From the NCBI GenBank assembly GCA_003279775.1, contig QCGW01000006.1:1-51749 (forward strand): a DNA stretch of 51,749 nt, in the 5' to 3' direction. The stretch is from Pelagibacteraceae bacterium AG-390-A23. GTDB lineage: Bacteria > Pseudomonadota > Alphaproteobacteria > Pelagibacterales > Pelagibacteraceae. The notes beneath the pieces were generated by a model. That model saw only the letters and a program-made list of their open reading frames with translations. It ran no database searches and was not told the DNA's origin. Position numbers and translations under genes: made by a program. Positions 27,033 through 36,235 of the stretch are shown in pieces (the stretch's first letter is position 1; every line of letters begins with the position of its first letter).

Positions 27033-28093
27033 TTAAAATCGTAAAAAGAGATCAGCCATCAAGAGCTATTTTTTTCTTTACACCCGTGTTAGCAATTTTT
27101 CTAACATTAGTAGCGGGAGGTTTGATTTTTTTTATTTTAGGTTTTAAACCATTTGAGGCTCTTAAATTTTTTTTCATAGTTCCAATTGCAGATAAATATG
27201 GTTTTAGTGAATTACTATTAAAAGCTACACCTCTTTGTTTAATTGCAATCGGTTTATCTTTTTGTTTTAAAAGTAATAACTGGAATATTGGAGCTGAAGG
27301 GCAATTAACCTTCGGTGCGATAGTTTCAGGAGGAGTTGCATTATTGTTTTATGAGCAAGAAGGATTTTACATTCTTCCGTTAGTAATTTTAGCTGGTGCA
27401 ATCGGTGGTATGCTATATGCATCCATACCCGCAATCTTAAAAACTTACTTTAATACAAATGAAATATTAGTAAGTCTTATGTTGGTATATGTTTCAAAAT
27501 TAATTTTGGACTATCTTGTTGTTGGTCCTTGGAGTAATCCAGAGGGATTTAATTTTCCTGAAACCAGACAGTTCAGTGACTCTGCTAAACTTCCGTTATT
27601 ATTTGAAGGACTAAGAATTCACGCAGGAATATTTTTAGCTTTAGCTGCAGTGGTTATCAGTTGGTTTGTTTTTTATAAAACGTATTTAGGGTTCCAAATG
27701 AAAGTTTCAGGTTTTAGTTTAAAGACAGCAAGATATGCCGGATACAAAGGTAAAAAAATGATCATACTCGTTTTTTTAATAAGTGGTGCTTGCGCAGGTT
27801 TAGCTGGAGTTGGAGAAATAACCGGACCTATTGGACAGCTTCATAGAGAAATTTCTCCAGATTATGGTTTTACTGCTATAATTGTAGCGTTTTTGGGTCG
27901 TTTACATCCTGTTGGTATCATCTTTGCATCTTTAGTTGTTGCCATAACTTATCTGGGTGCTGAGACAGCTCAAATATTTATGCAAATACCTAAATATACT
28001 GGTCAGGTTTTTCAAGGAATGATTTTATTTTTTCTTCTTGCATCAGATTATTTACTTTTTTTCAAAATTAAATTTATAGGTTCAAAAAAATGA
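27029..28093 (+). CDS. ABC permease 1 of the BMP-type nucleoside importer
   Basis: A 354-aa inner-membrane permease (YufP/NupB-like, BPD_transp_2 family). The N-terminus is one long hydrophobic helix (FFTPVLAIFLTLVAGGLIFF). Diagnostic segments are NWNIGAEGQLTFGAIVSGG, YFNTNEILVSLMLVYVS and TAIIVAFLGRLHPVGIIFASL. It starts with TTG at 27029: no ATG occurs in the first 200 residues that would keep the first helices, and GGGAGGAG lies just upstream. TTG overlaps the TGA stop of the ATPase. Its own stop overlaps the next ATG (ATGA). Confidence 0.92.
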   Translation: MIKIVKRDQPSRAIFFFTPVLAIFLTLVAGGLIFFILGFKPFEALKFFFIVPIADKYGFSELLLKATPLCLIAIGLSFCFKSNNWNIGAEGQLTFGAIVSGGVALLFYEQEGFYILPLVILAGAIGGMLYASIPAILKTYFNTNEILVSLMLVYVSKLILDYLVVGPWSNPEGFNFPETRQFSDSAKLPLLFEGLRIHAGIFLALAAVVISWFVFYKTYLGFQMKVSGFSLKTARYAGYKGKKMIILVFLISGACAGLAGVGEITGPIGQLHREISPDYGFTAIIVAFLGRLHPVGIIFASLVVAITYLGAETAQIFMQIPKYTGQVFQGMILFFLLASDYLLFFKIKFIGSKK

Positions 28094-29022
28094 TCATCGA
28101 TATAAATTTTATTGGACTGATAATTGCATCAATAATGGCCTCCGCTGTTCCTTTGATTTTAGCTTCTTGTGGCGAACTGATTACAGAAAGGTCTGGAGTT
28201 CTAAACCTTGGTGTTGAAGGAATGATGATCATTGGTGCTATTTCAGGTTTTGCATTAATGACTGTTACAGGAAGTTTAATTATTGCAATTTTTGGGGCAA
28301 TGTTAGCTGGAGTTTTAATCTCAACTATTTTTGCATTTCTGACTCAAACATTAATTACAAATCATGTCGCTACTGGTTTAGCGCTTACCATATTTGGAAT
28401 TGGAATATCAGCGATGATAGGAAAAAATTTTGTAGGTATTCCTGGAAAAGAATTTCCTGTTTTATTTGAAAGTTTAAAAGATACAATACCACTTATAGGT
28501 CCAATATTATTTGGACATTCAATTGTTTTTTATTTTGCTTTTGCCCTTCCCTTCATAACTAGCTATTTTTTAAAAAAAACGAAAATTGGATTAATTGTAA
28601 GAGCTGTAGGAGACTCACCTGATTCTGCTTCTAATCAAGGAATAAATGTTAGGTTAGTTCGTTACGCTTGTATACTTTATGGAGGCGCAATGAGTGGACT
28701 TGCTGGTGCATATTTATCCATGATTTATACTCCTCAGTGGATTGAAAATATGACGGGTGGAAGAGGTTGGATCGCATTAGCTCTGGTGGTTTTCTCAACG
28801 TGGAACCCAATTAAAATTTTAATTGGTGCTATGATTTTTGGTGGGTTAACAATTATTCAATTTCATATGCAAGCAATTGGAGTAAGAATTCCTGTGCAAT
28901 TTTTAACAGCTCTACCATACATCGTTACAATAATAGTTTTGGTTGTAATTTCTCGTGATAGTAGAAAAATAAGGCTAAGTACTCCTAGTTCTCTGGGGAA
29001 ATCTTTTCATAAAGACAATTAA
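28090..29022 (+). CDS. ABC permease 2 of the BMP-type nucleoside importer
   Basis: A 310-aa permease (YufQ/NupC-like). Key segments are LASCGELITERSGVLNLGVEGMMIIGA, near the start and diagnostic for this subfamily, and ATGLALTIFGIGISAMIGK. The EAA-like loop region is KKTKIGLIVRAVGDSPDSASNQGINVRLVRY. It pairs with permease 1 to form the membrane channel. ATG at 28090 is coupled to the previous stop. The BMP binding-protein gene follows after 78 bases containing a weak hairpin. Confidence 0.92.
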   Translation: MIIDINFIGLIIASIMASAVPLILASCGELITERSGVLNLGVEGMMIIGAISGFALMTVTGSLIIAIFGAMLAGVLISTIFAFLTQTLITNHVATGLALTIFGIGISAMIGKNFVGIPGKEFPVLFESLKDTIPLIGPILFGHSIVFYFAFALPFITSYFLKKTKIGLIVRAVGDSPDSASNQGINVRLVRYACILYGGAMSGLAGAYLSMIYTPQWIENMTGGRGWIALALVVFSTWNPIKILIGAMIFGGLTIIQFHMQAIGVRIPVQFLTALPYIVTIIVLVVISRDSRKIRLSTPSSLGKSFHKDN

Positions 29023-29045
29023 TTATAAAATAATTATTTTTTTTT
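29020..29045 (+). terminator. Weak AT-only terminator/attenuator before the binding-protein gene
   Basis: TAATTAT (29020-29026) and ATAATTA (29030-29036) form a 7-bp A-T stem with an AAA loop, followed by nine T (29037-29045). It sits at the end of permease 2 and before the bmpA-type gene, and could give part-termination or 3' end protection between importer genes and the binding protein. The stem has no G-C pair, so the call is weak. Confidence 0.4.
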
Positions 29046-29100
29046 AGATAATTTAATCTAAGTTTAGTCTTATTAAAAAATCAAAAGGGGAAATAAATTT

Positions 29101-30171
29101 ATGCATAAATTTTTTATTCGTTCTTTCGTCTCTTCTTTAGTTTTATTATTTACGTTTACTGTAGCTGCAATTGCAAAAGATGTTAAAGCAGCATTTGTTT
29201 ATATTGGCCCAACTGGTGACCATGGATGGACATATCAGCATGATGTAGGTAGAAAAGCTGTTGAAGCTGCCGGATTTAAAACAACTTACGTAGAAGGTGT
29301 TCCAGAAAGTGCTGATGCTGAGAGGGTTCTTAGACAATTAGCTAATTCTGGTCATGACATTATCTTTACAACTAGTTTTGGATACATGAATCCAACTAAC
29401 AAAGTTGCAAAAGAGTTTCCAAATGTAAAATTTGAACATGCTACTGGATATAAAAGAGAACATCCAAATGTTTCTACATACGCAGCTAGATTTTACGAAG
29501 GTAGAACAATTTTAGGAACAATCGCTGGAACTATGACAAAATCAAATGTTATTGGTTATGTGGCATCTTTTCCAATTCCTGAAGTTATCAGGGGTATCAA
29601 TTCATTTACTTTAGCGGCTCAAAAAGTTAATCCAAATATTAAAACTAAAATTGTTTGGGCTTTCACTTGGTACGATCCAGGTAAAGAAGCAGAAGCAGCA
29701 AAAGCTTTAATTGACCAAGGTGCTGATGTAATTGCTCAACATACAGATAGTACTGCTATTGTTCAAATGGCTGAAAAAGCTGGAGTATATGCTTTTGGAC
29801 AAGCAAGTGATATGGACAAGTTTGCTCCTAAAGCTGTATTGACTTCAGTTGAAAACAATTGGGGTCCATATTACGTGGACAGAGTTAAAGCTGTTGCGAA
29901 CGGTACATGGAATCAAAAAGATACTTGGCATGGTATTGGAGATGGTATGGTTGTGATATCAGATTTAGATTCACAAATGCCAGCTGACCTAAGATCAAAA
30001 GTTAAAAAACTTCAAGCAGATTTAGCATCTGGTAAAGTTCATTCTTTCACAGGACCAATTTATGACCAGAAAGGTAATTTAATGGTAGCAGAAGGAAAAA
30101 CTGCAGATGATGGAATGCTTGCAGGAATGATGACTTACGTTAAAGGTGTTGAAGGAGATATACCTAAGTAA
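29101..30171 (+). CDS. Periplasmic BMP-family (PnrA-like) nucleoside-binding protein
   Basis: Captures nucleosides in the periplasm and delivers them to the ABC permeases. The 356-aa protein has a signal peptide (cleavage near residue 25, AAIA-K). Family features follow: AAFVYIGPTGDHGWTYQHDVG, FTTSFGYMNPTNKVAKEFP, GYVASFPIPEVIRGINSF and DVIAQHTDSTAIVQMAEK. A strong AAAAGGGGAAA ribosome site suggests high expression, as expected for a binding protein. SAR11-type cells depend on abundant periplasmic binding proteins. It ends at a solid bidirectional terminator at 30195. Confidence 0.93.
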   Translation: MHKFFIRSFVSSLVLLFTFTVAAIAKDVKAAFVYIGPTGDHGWTYQHDVGRKAVEAAGFKTTYVEGVPESADAERVLRQLANSGHDIIFTTSFGYMNPTNKVAKEFPNVKFEHATGYKREHPNVSTYAARFYEGRTILGTIAGTMTKSNVIGYVASFPIPEVIRGINSFTLAAQKVNPNIKTKIVWAFTWYDPGKEAEAAKALIDQGADVIAQHTDSTAIVQMAEKAGVYAFGQASDMDKFAPKAVLTSVENNWGPYYVDRVKAVANGTWNQKDTWHGIGDGMVVISDLDSQMPADLRSKVKKLQADLASGKVHSFTGPIYDQKGNLMVAEGKTADDGMLAGMMTYVKGVEGDIPK

Positions 30172-30194
30172 TCAGTTTTCAATTTAAAAATTTT

Positions 30195-30224
30195 AAAAGG
30201 CCGGTTTTTTAACTGGCCTTTTTT
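30195..30224. terminator. Bidirectional intrinsic terminator after the binding-protein gene
   Basis: AAAAGGCCGGTT (30195-30206) pairs with AACTGGCCTTTT (30211-30222) with one G-T wobble and a TTTT loop. T runs follow on the plus strand and A runs precede, so it can work for both the importer operon (ending 30171) and the opposing operon (ending 30223). Confidence 0.88.
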
Positions 30225-30747
30225 ATATCTGATGTTTTTTTTTGATTTCTTCAATCCTTAATTCTTCATAAATTTCAAAGGGCTGCACTATCCAAGGATT
30301 ATCAGGAAGTCTATTTGCACAGAAGTCTGGCTCAAATGTTGATTTCTTTTTTTTAAATAATGTTGCGGTTTTTATGTCTTCTATTTTATCCTTAATGGGT
30401 TCGTATTTTTTTAACCAATCTATACTTTTGTTAAAAGTAATTCCTGTGTCAGATAAATCATCACATAAAAGTATTTTTCCACCCATATTAGGTGCTATCG
30501 AGCTCATTTCTCTTGAAAACACAATATCGCCCTGTTCATCCTCTACTCCCTTACCACTGTAAGATTCGACTGCAAGATACGCACATTTTAATTTAAAAAT
30601 TCTACTTAAAACATCTATCATAGGCGCTGCTCCACGCATTATGCCAACGAGTATTGTTGGTTTATATCCACTCTCATCAATTTGGATTGCTAGTTTCTCA
30701 ACAGTTTTGTTGTACTCGTCCCAGCTAACAATCATTTTTTCAGACAT
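30223..30747 (-). CDS. Purine (xanthine/guanine-type) phosphoribosyltransferase
   Basis: A 174-aa type I PRTase that couples a purine base with PRPP to give a nucleotide. The PRPP-binding motif appears as ILLCDDLSDTGITFNKSI (the normal form is VDDVxDTG(x)T). The N-terminal flexible-loop side is PTILVGIMRGAAPMIDVLSRI, and YLAVESYSGKG and PDNPWIVQPFEIYEELR fit the Gpt/HGPRT-like group. Base specificity is unknown. It is the last gene of the minus-strand uraH-xdhA-xdhB-guaD-puuD operon (16 bases downstream), so salvage of the same bases sits with their breakdown. Confidence 0.8.
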   Translation of the reverse strand: MSEKMIVSWDEYNKTVEKLAIQIDESGYKPTILVGIMRGAAPMIDVLSRIFKLKCAYLAVESYSGKGVEDEQGDIVFSREMSSIAPNMGGKILLCDDLSDTGITFNKSIDWLKKYEPIKDKIEDIKTATLFKKKKSTFEPDFCANRLPDNPWIVQPFEIYEELRIEEIKKKHQI

Positions 30748-30763
30748 AATTTTTTATATCTAG

Positions 30764-31672
30764 TTATTTAAATAATAAAACTAAAACTGCAAGAACGATA
30801 AGTGCTATTATTGAAGAAATTAAAATATACAACCTATGAATGTTTCTTCCTCTTAAATTAAAATAATGTCTTGCTACACCAGAAATAACTGCAATTGCAC
30901 ATAATATTAACCAATTATATTGATGATAAACTAAAAAGCTTGAATGCCCAGAAAGCATTATAAACAAAACTAAAAAAGTTGAATAATTATTATGAATTGA
31001 TCTTTGTTTAGCTGCTAAAGATAAGCTCATATCAAATTTTTCACCTCTTTCGCTGCTACTAATTATATTCATTTGATTAGGGATAATTACTGTGAAAACA
31101 TTGCCAAACATATTGGATCCAATAATTAATCCAACACTTAAAATTGCAAATTTTGGTCCAAATAATTTTGTAAGTCCAAATGATACAATTGCTAGCAAAA
31201 TTATTCCCGTGGATATAAATAAAATATTATTCTCAATTAATTTTGATTTACATAAAAGATCGTAAACAAACCAAGAAATAATCAATGATAAAAGTGAGAT
31301 AATAATTGCATAACTAGGGGGTATTAACAGGACACGTTTATCAACCATTAATACACCAGCGTTATAATAGTAAATTACAACTAATAGCAACATTCCGGTT
31401 ACAAAGGTTAAGTAACTTTGCCATTTGAAGATTACTAATCTATTTAAGTAATCCTGAGGTGGAGATGTTTTTAACCTCGAAAGTTTGTAAAAAAAACCTG
31501 AATGCATCAGATATCCTTCACCATCGATATCATCACTCGTTATATTTTTATTTAAATTATTATCTAAGTAATTAAATAAAAAACTATTACCTACCCATAA
31601 TATTGCAAATAATACATGGCCCCATCTTAGAATAACTTCTAACCATTTTATTGTATAAGGTAAAAATTCCAT
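30764..31672 (-). CDS. puuD: Urate oxidase (PuuD-type) membrane domain, no cytochrome domain
   Basis: A 302-aa integral membrane protein of the Urate_ox_N/PuuD family, which oxidises urate to 5-hydroxyisourate with electrons leaving via cytochrome c. The start EVILRWGHVLFAILWVGNSF, then MHSGFFYKLSR, FKWQSYLTFVTGMLLLVVIYY, NMFGNVFTVIIPNQ and AAKQRSIHNNYSTFLVLFIM are family-defining. Known PuuD proteins have a C-terminal c-type cytochrome (CxxCH); this one ends after the last helix with no CxxCH and no remnant beyond. A separate cytochrome c is at 39157. ATG at 31672 is preferred to the TTG codon just before it; it overlaps the guanine deaminase stop by one base. Confidence 0.85.
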   Translation of the reverse strand: MEFLPYTIKWLEVILRWGHVLFAILWVGNSFLFNYLDNNLNKNITSDDIDGEGYLMHSGFFYKLSRLKTSPPQDYLNRLVIFKWQSYLTFVTGMLLLVVIYYYNAGVLMVDKRVLLIPPSYAIIISLLSLIISWFVYDLLCKSKLIENNILFISTGIILLAIVSFGLTKLFGPKFAILSVGLIIGSNMFGNVFTVIIPNQMNIISSSERGEKFDMSLSLAAKQRSIHNNYSTFLVLFIMLSGHSSFLVYHQYNWLILCAIAVISGVARHYFNLRGRNIHRLYILISSIIALIVLAVLVLLFK

Positions 31673-32142
31673 CAATATTTTATTTTATCTACTTTTTTAT
31701 GCCAAATTTCAAATGCTTTTAAAGCTTCATCTCTTAGCATTTGTACCATTTTAATTTTCCTATCATCAATTTTTTTTGGAATTTCTGTATAGATAAATGA
31801 GTCATCGAAATCTATATTTTTTGCATCTTCTCTAGTATTTGCATAATATATTTTATCTAATCTTGACCAATAAATTGCTGAAAGACACATCGGGCAAGGT
31901 TCACAAGATGTGTAAATCTCACATCCAGAAAGATCGAAAGTATTTAAATTTTGGCAGGCTTCTCGAATTGCTACTATTTCTCCATGCGCAGTTGGATCAT
32001 TTGAAGAAGTAACTTTATTAGAACCCTCTGCAATAATCTTATCATTTTTAACTATAACACTTCCAAAGGGACCTCCAATGGTATTCGCGCTATTAATTGA
32101 TAGCTCAATTGCTCTTGCCATAAATTTTTTTTTATCTTCCAT
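31672..32142 (-). CDS. guaD: Guanine deaminase-like (GuaD type), 156 aa
   Basis: Cytidine-deaminase-fold hydrolase predicted to turn guanine into xanthine. Zinc ligands are His53 with catalytic Glu55 (TAHGEIVAIREA) and Cys83/Cys86 (YTSCEPCPMCLSAIYWSR). The C-terminal FDDSFIYTEI and the length of 156 aa match Bacillus GuaD closely, which separates it from the longer deaminase at 24948. Product xanthine is the substrate of XdhAB, encoded directly upstream. Spacing is 1 base to xdhB and it overlaps puuD. Confidence 0.85.
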   Translation of the reverse strand: MEDKKKFMARAIELSINSANTIGGPFGSVIVKNDKIIAEGSNKVTSSNDPTAHGEIVAIREACQNLNTFDLSGCEIYTSCEPCPMCLSAIYWSRLDKIYYANTREDAKNIDFDDSFIYTEIPKKIDDRKIKMVQMLRDEALKAFEIWHKKVDKIKY

Positions 32143-32143
32143 T

Positions 32144-34447
32144 TTAATTTTTAATTTTATTTTTAATTTTGTTAATACTCATTAAAATTCTTTCAGGAGT
32201 TGCCGGTGCATTAAGTTCTGGTACAAACTGATAATTTCCAATTGAAGCAACTGCATCTTTAATTGCATAAAAAACACTCATGGCTAGCATCAAAGGAGGC
32301 TCACCAGTTGTTTTTGCTTTATTAACAACTTTTTCTTTATTTAATCCCTCTTTAAAAATTTCTACATTAAATTTTTTTGGAATATCACTTACCGCAGGTA
32401 TTTTGTAAGTCGATGGAGAAAAAGTTGTAATCTGACCATCTGATTTCCAATTTAATTCCTCTATTGTTAGCCATCCCTGTCCTTGCACAAAACCACCCTC
32501 GATCTGACCTAATTCTAGTGCAGGATTTATTGGTTTTCCGGCATCATGCAAGATATCCACTCTTTCCAGTATATTTTCACCCGTTAATGTATCTACAGTT
32601 ACTTCCGAAACAGCTGCTCCATAACAAAAGTAATAAAAAGGTCTTCCTCTAAATTTTTTTTTATCAAAATTAATTTTTGGTGTTGAATAGAAGCCTGATG
32701 ATGAAAGAGATATTCTATTTAAATATGCCTCTTGAATTATGCTTTTAAATTCAAATTGTCTGTTTCCAAATATTATGTATTGGTCTTTATATACTGCCTC
32801 TTGATTGTAGATCTTATATTTTTTCTTAATAAATTTTTCTAAATTTAATTTAATTTTTGCTACTGCATTTAGAGCTGCTGCTCCATTAAGGTCTGTAGTT
32901 GACGAAGCAGCGCTAGCTGAAGTATTTGGAACCTTGGCTGTATTTGTTGATGAGATATGAACTAAATTATATGGTAATCCTAAAGAATTTGCCACTAACT
33001 GAGCAATCTTTGTGTGAGTCCCCTGACCCATTTCAATTCCTCCATGATTCAAATGAACACTTCCATCTGTGTAAATATGAACTAAGGCTCCAGCTTGATT
33101 TAAATGAATTGTAGTGAATGAAATACCAAATTTTAAAGGTGTAATAGCTATCCCCTTCTTTTTAAATTTATTTTTTTCATTAAATTTTCTTATATCCGAA
33201 TATCTTTTCTTATAATTAGATTTATTTTCTAATTTTTTAAATATTTCATTAATAACATTATCTTCAACTGTCATTCCATAATGAGTTACATTCCTTTTAT
33301 CTTTTTGATAAAAATTTTTCTTTCTAACTTCTATAGGATCTTTTTTTAAGTACCTTGCGATATTATCTATAATATTCTCTATAGCCATCATCCCTTGATT
33401 TCCACCGAAGCCTCTAAATGCAGTTGAGGTTGGAATATTTGTTTTACATAAATTATTTGTTACCTCGATATCTGAAATATAATATGCATTGTCCACATGA
33501 AGCAAAGCTCTCTCGTTTATTGCAGCTGATAAATCGGGTGACATTCCACAATTTGAGGATAAGTTTATTTTTAATCCTTCAATAATTCCTTCATCATTAA
33601 AACCAACTTCATATTCAGATAAAAATTCATGTCTTTTACCAGTCAATATTATGTCATCATCTCTATCTAATCTTAGTTTGACTGGCTGTCCTGATTTTTT
33701 TGCCAACAACGCACAAATACACGCTGTCATGAAATTTGTTTCTTTTCCCCCAAACCCACCTCCAATTCTTCTAACTTCTACATTTATTGAATTACTTTTT
33801 TGATTAAACATTTTTGCAATTAATTGTTGAGTTTCTGACGGATGTTGTGTTGAACTATAAACTAAAAAATTATCGTCTTCCTTAGGAACAACAAAAGCTG
33901 CCTGGCCTTCTAGATAGAAGTGCTCTTGGCTTCCAGTTGTAAAATTTCCTTTTAAATTATTTTTTGAATTTTTTATTTTTTTAGAAGGGTTGCCTTTTTT
34001 AACTTTTCTAGGTTTAAATAAGAATTGCTTCTTATTTAAAGCTTCTTTTATTGTGATAACCGGTTTTAAATCTTTATAGGTAATTTTAGCTTTTAATACT
34101 GCCTTTCTAGCAAGTTCTGTAGTTGTGGCAGCTACAGCAAATAATGGCTGACCAAAAAACTCAACTTTTTTTTTCGGAAATACTGGATCACCATCAAAAA
34201 CTGGACCCACATCATTCCTGCCCGGTATATCAATTTGAGTAACTACTGTTATCACTCCTTCACTTTTTTTTACTTCAGTGAGGTCTATATTTTTGATTAT
34301 TGCATGGGCTTTTTTGCTTAAACCAATAGCACCATAAATTGTATTTTTAGGTTCATTGATATCATCAGTGTACTCTGCATATCCACTCACATGCTTATAC
34401 GCACTATCATGTGGTCTTATTTCCTCAATATAGTTCTCTTTGCTCAT
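32144..34447 (-). CDS. xdhB: Xanthine dehydrogenase molybdopterin subunit (XdhB)
   Basis: The 767-aa molybdenum subunit oxidises hypoxanthine/xanthine to urate. Visible landmarks are RIGGGFGGKETNFM, TAFRGFGGNQGMMAIE (Arg/Phe substrate-site motif), NHGGIEMGQGTHTK and the catalytic-Glu segment TTGEPPLMLAMSVFYAIKDAV near the C-terminus. The VKLRLDRDDDIILTGKRHEF region is also typical. It is immediately downstream of xdhA (adjacent stop/start). No XdhC cofactor-insertion gene is present in the window. Confidence 0.95.
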   Translation of the reverse strand: MSKENYIEEIRPHDSAYKHVSGYAEYTDDINEPKNTIYGAIGLSKKAHAIIKNIDLTEVKKSEGVITVVTQIDIPGRNDVGPVFDGDPVFPKKKVEFFGQPLFAVAATTTELARKAVLKAKITYKDLKPVITIKEALNKKQFLFKPRKVKKGNPSKKIKNSKNNLKGNFTTGSQEHFYLEGQAAFVVPKEDDNFLVYSSTQHPSETQQLIAKMFNQKSNSINVEVRRIGGGFGGKETNFMTACICALLAKKSGQPVKLRLDRDDDIILTGKRHEFLSEYEVGFNDEGIIEGLKINLSSNCGMSPDLSAAINERALLHVDNAYYISDIEVTNNLCKTNIPTSTAFRGFGGNQGMMAIENIIDNIARYLKKDPIEVRKKNFYQKDKRNVTHYGMTVEDNVINEIFKKLENKSNYKKRYSDIRKFNEKNKFKKKGIAITPLKFGISFTTIHLNQAGALVHIYTDGSVHLNHGGIEMGQGTHTKIAQLVANSLGLPYNLVHISSTNTAKVPNTSASAASSTTDLNGAAALNAVAKIKLNLEKFIKKKYKIYNQEAVYKDQYIIFGNRQFEFKSIIQEAYLNRISLSSSGFYSTPKINFDKKKFRGRPFYYFCYGAAVSEVTVDTLTGENILERVDILHDAGKPINPALELGQIEGGFVQGQGWLTIEELNWKSDGQITTFSPSTYKIPAVSDIPKKFNVEIFKEGLNKEKVVNKAKTTGEPPLMLAMSVFYAIKDAVASIGNYQFVPELNAPATPERILMSINKIKNKIKN

Positions 34448-35884
34448 TTAATTTACTCTTGATAACTTATTAGAATTTATTTCTACAAAACATTTCATCA
34501 ATAAATTTTTTGCTATCTCTAGTCTGTATTCTTTACTAGCTCTCATGTCTCCAATAGGACTTAAATCTTTTTCTAAATATTTTTTTGCTTGATCAAAAGT
34601 ATTGATTGTAGGAGGTTTATTTTTGAGAATTTTTTCACATGCTTTAGCTCTTTTTGGTACAGCAGCCATACCTCCATATGCAATATAGACCTCTTTAATT
34701 TTATTATTATTAATCTCAAAATTAAAAGATCCACAAACAGATGAAATATCATCATCAAATCTTTTTGAGATCTTAAATGCCTTAAAAATATTTTTCTTAA
34801 ATAGTGGTATTTTTATAGAATGAATAAATTCATTTTTTTTTAATTTGGTCTTTCTATAATCAAGAAAAAAACTATTTATAGGCAAAACTCTTCTTTTATT
34901 AAAACTTTCAATTAAAACTTCAGCATTTAGAGATAATAAAATTGGCAATGAATCTCCTATTGGAGATGCGGTTGCAATATTGCCGCCTATGGTTCCCACA
35001 TTTCGAATTTGAACAGAACCATACCTTTTAAGAACCGAGTTAAAATCTGGATAATGCTTTTTAATTTCTTTTTCAAATTTTATTAAAGGTGTAGCTGCAC
35101 CAACCTCTAAATAATTTTTACTTACCTTGATAAAATCTAATTCTTTAATTTCTTTTAAATCAATTATAAATGGAATTTCTTTTCTCTCCTTTGTAACTTT
35201 TAAAGATAAGTCGGTACCTCCAGCAAGAAGACTAAAATTAGAATATTTTTTAATTATATTTTTTAAATCTTTAATGTTTTTTGGTGAAAAATAAATTTTA
35301 TCATCTTTTTTAATATAAATACTTTTTGGTTTGATTTTTTTTAATAGTTGAATAACTTTATTTTTATTTTTAGAAAATTGATCATTCTTGTTTATCTTAT
35401 TTAAACTTTTAGCAGCATCAATTATAGGTCTGTAACCAGTACAACGACATAAATTACCAGATATGGAATCTGTTATTAATTCAGTATTAAGATTTTTGTT
35501 ATTTTTAAACATTGAAAATAACGACATAACAAATCCTGGTGTGCAGAAACCACATTGTGAGCCATGAAATTTCACCATTGCATGTTGCACAGGATGAAGT
35601 TGTCCATTTTTAGAAACTAAATCTTCAACAATTATAAGCTGTTTACCATTCAGTATTGGGACAAACGAAATACAAGAATTTACTGCTTTATATATTATTT
35701 TATTTGCTACTAATTCGCCCAAAACGATTGTACATGCACCACAACCACCCTCTGAACATCCTTCTTTAGTTCCAGTCTTTTTTAATTCAGTTCTAATATA
35801 ATTAAGTAATGTTTGATTTGGATCAGGATTTTTAATTACTATAATCTTATCATTTAATAAAAATTTAACAGAGTCTGATATCAC
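34448..35884 (-). CDS. xdhA: Xanthine dehydrogenase iron-sulfur/FAD subunit (XdhA)
   Basis: The 478-aa subunit carries two [2Fe-2S] clusters and FAD for electron transfer from the Mo subunit. Plant-type ferredoxin cysteines are in TKEGCSEGGCGACTIVLG. The second cluster uses CGFCTPGFVMS and GNLCRCTGYRPI. The FAD domain has FSLLAGGTDLSLKVT and NVGTIGGNIATASPIGDSLP. It starts with GTG at 35884 (GTG ATA TCA), directly after the uraH stop. The single-chain XdhA is normal length. Confidence 0.94.
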   Translation of the reverse strand: MISDSVKFLLNDKIIVIKNPDPNQTLLNYIRTELKKTGTKEGCSEGGCGACTIVLGELVANKIIYKAVNSCISFVPILNGKQLIIVEDLVSKNGQLHPVQHAMVKFHGSQCGFCTPGFVMSLFSMFKNNKNLNTELITDSISGNLCRCTGYRPIIDAAKSLNKINKNDQFSKNKNKVIQLLKKIKPKSIYIKKDDKIYFSPKNIKDLKNIIKKYSNFSLLAGGTDLSLKVTKERKEIPFIIDLKEIKELDFIKVSKNYLEVGAATPLIKFEKEIKKHYPDFNSVLKRYGSVQIRNVGTIGGNIATASPIGDSLPILLSLNAEVLIESFNKRRVLPINSFFLDYRKTKLKKNEFIHSIKIPLFKKNIFKAFKISKRFDDDISSVCGSFNFEINNNKIKEVYIAYGGMAAVPKRAKACEKILKNKPPTINTFDQAKKYLEKDLSPIGDMRASKEYRLEIAKNLLMKCFVEINSNKLSRVN

Positions 35885-36235
35885 TTAACTACCTCTATAA
35901 GTAGAATAACTCCAAGGTGAGACTAGTAAGGGTACATGATAATGCTGTGTGGGATCAGAAATACCAAATCTGATAATTACATCATCCAAGAATGGTAGAT
36001 CGCTTACAGAAGATGTATTTTTAAAATAATCACCGATATAAAAAACTAATTCATATTTGCCCTTTACAAAATTTTCACCCTCTACCAAAGGAGAATTTGC
36101 TCTGCCGTCGTCATTAAGTTTTATTGAATTTATTTTTTTTCTTTCTGTATTGTTTATAAAAAATAATTCAACATGGATACCCTTACCTGGTTTCCCTGAA
36201 TATACATCTAAAACATGAGTTGTGAGCTTTGTCAT
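35885..36235 (-). CDS. uraH: 5-hydroxyisourate hydrolase (transthyretin-like)
   Basis: Converts 5-hydroxyisourate, the urate oxidase product, to OHCU. The 116-aa protein begins with the family pattern LTTHVLDVYSGKPGKGIHVEL. It has YHVPLLVSPWSYSTYRGS at the end, where YRGS is the conserved C-terminal motif of HIU hydrolases. It leads the minus-strand operon and faces uraD across a 48-bp divergent gap. Confidence 0.93.
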   Translation of the reverse strand: MTKLTTHVLDVYSGKPGKGIHVELFFINNTERKKINSIKLNDDGRANSPLVEGENFVKGKYELVFYIGDYFKNTSSVSDLPFLDDVIIRFGISDPTQHYHVPLLVSPWSYSTYRGS

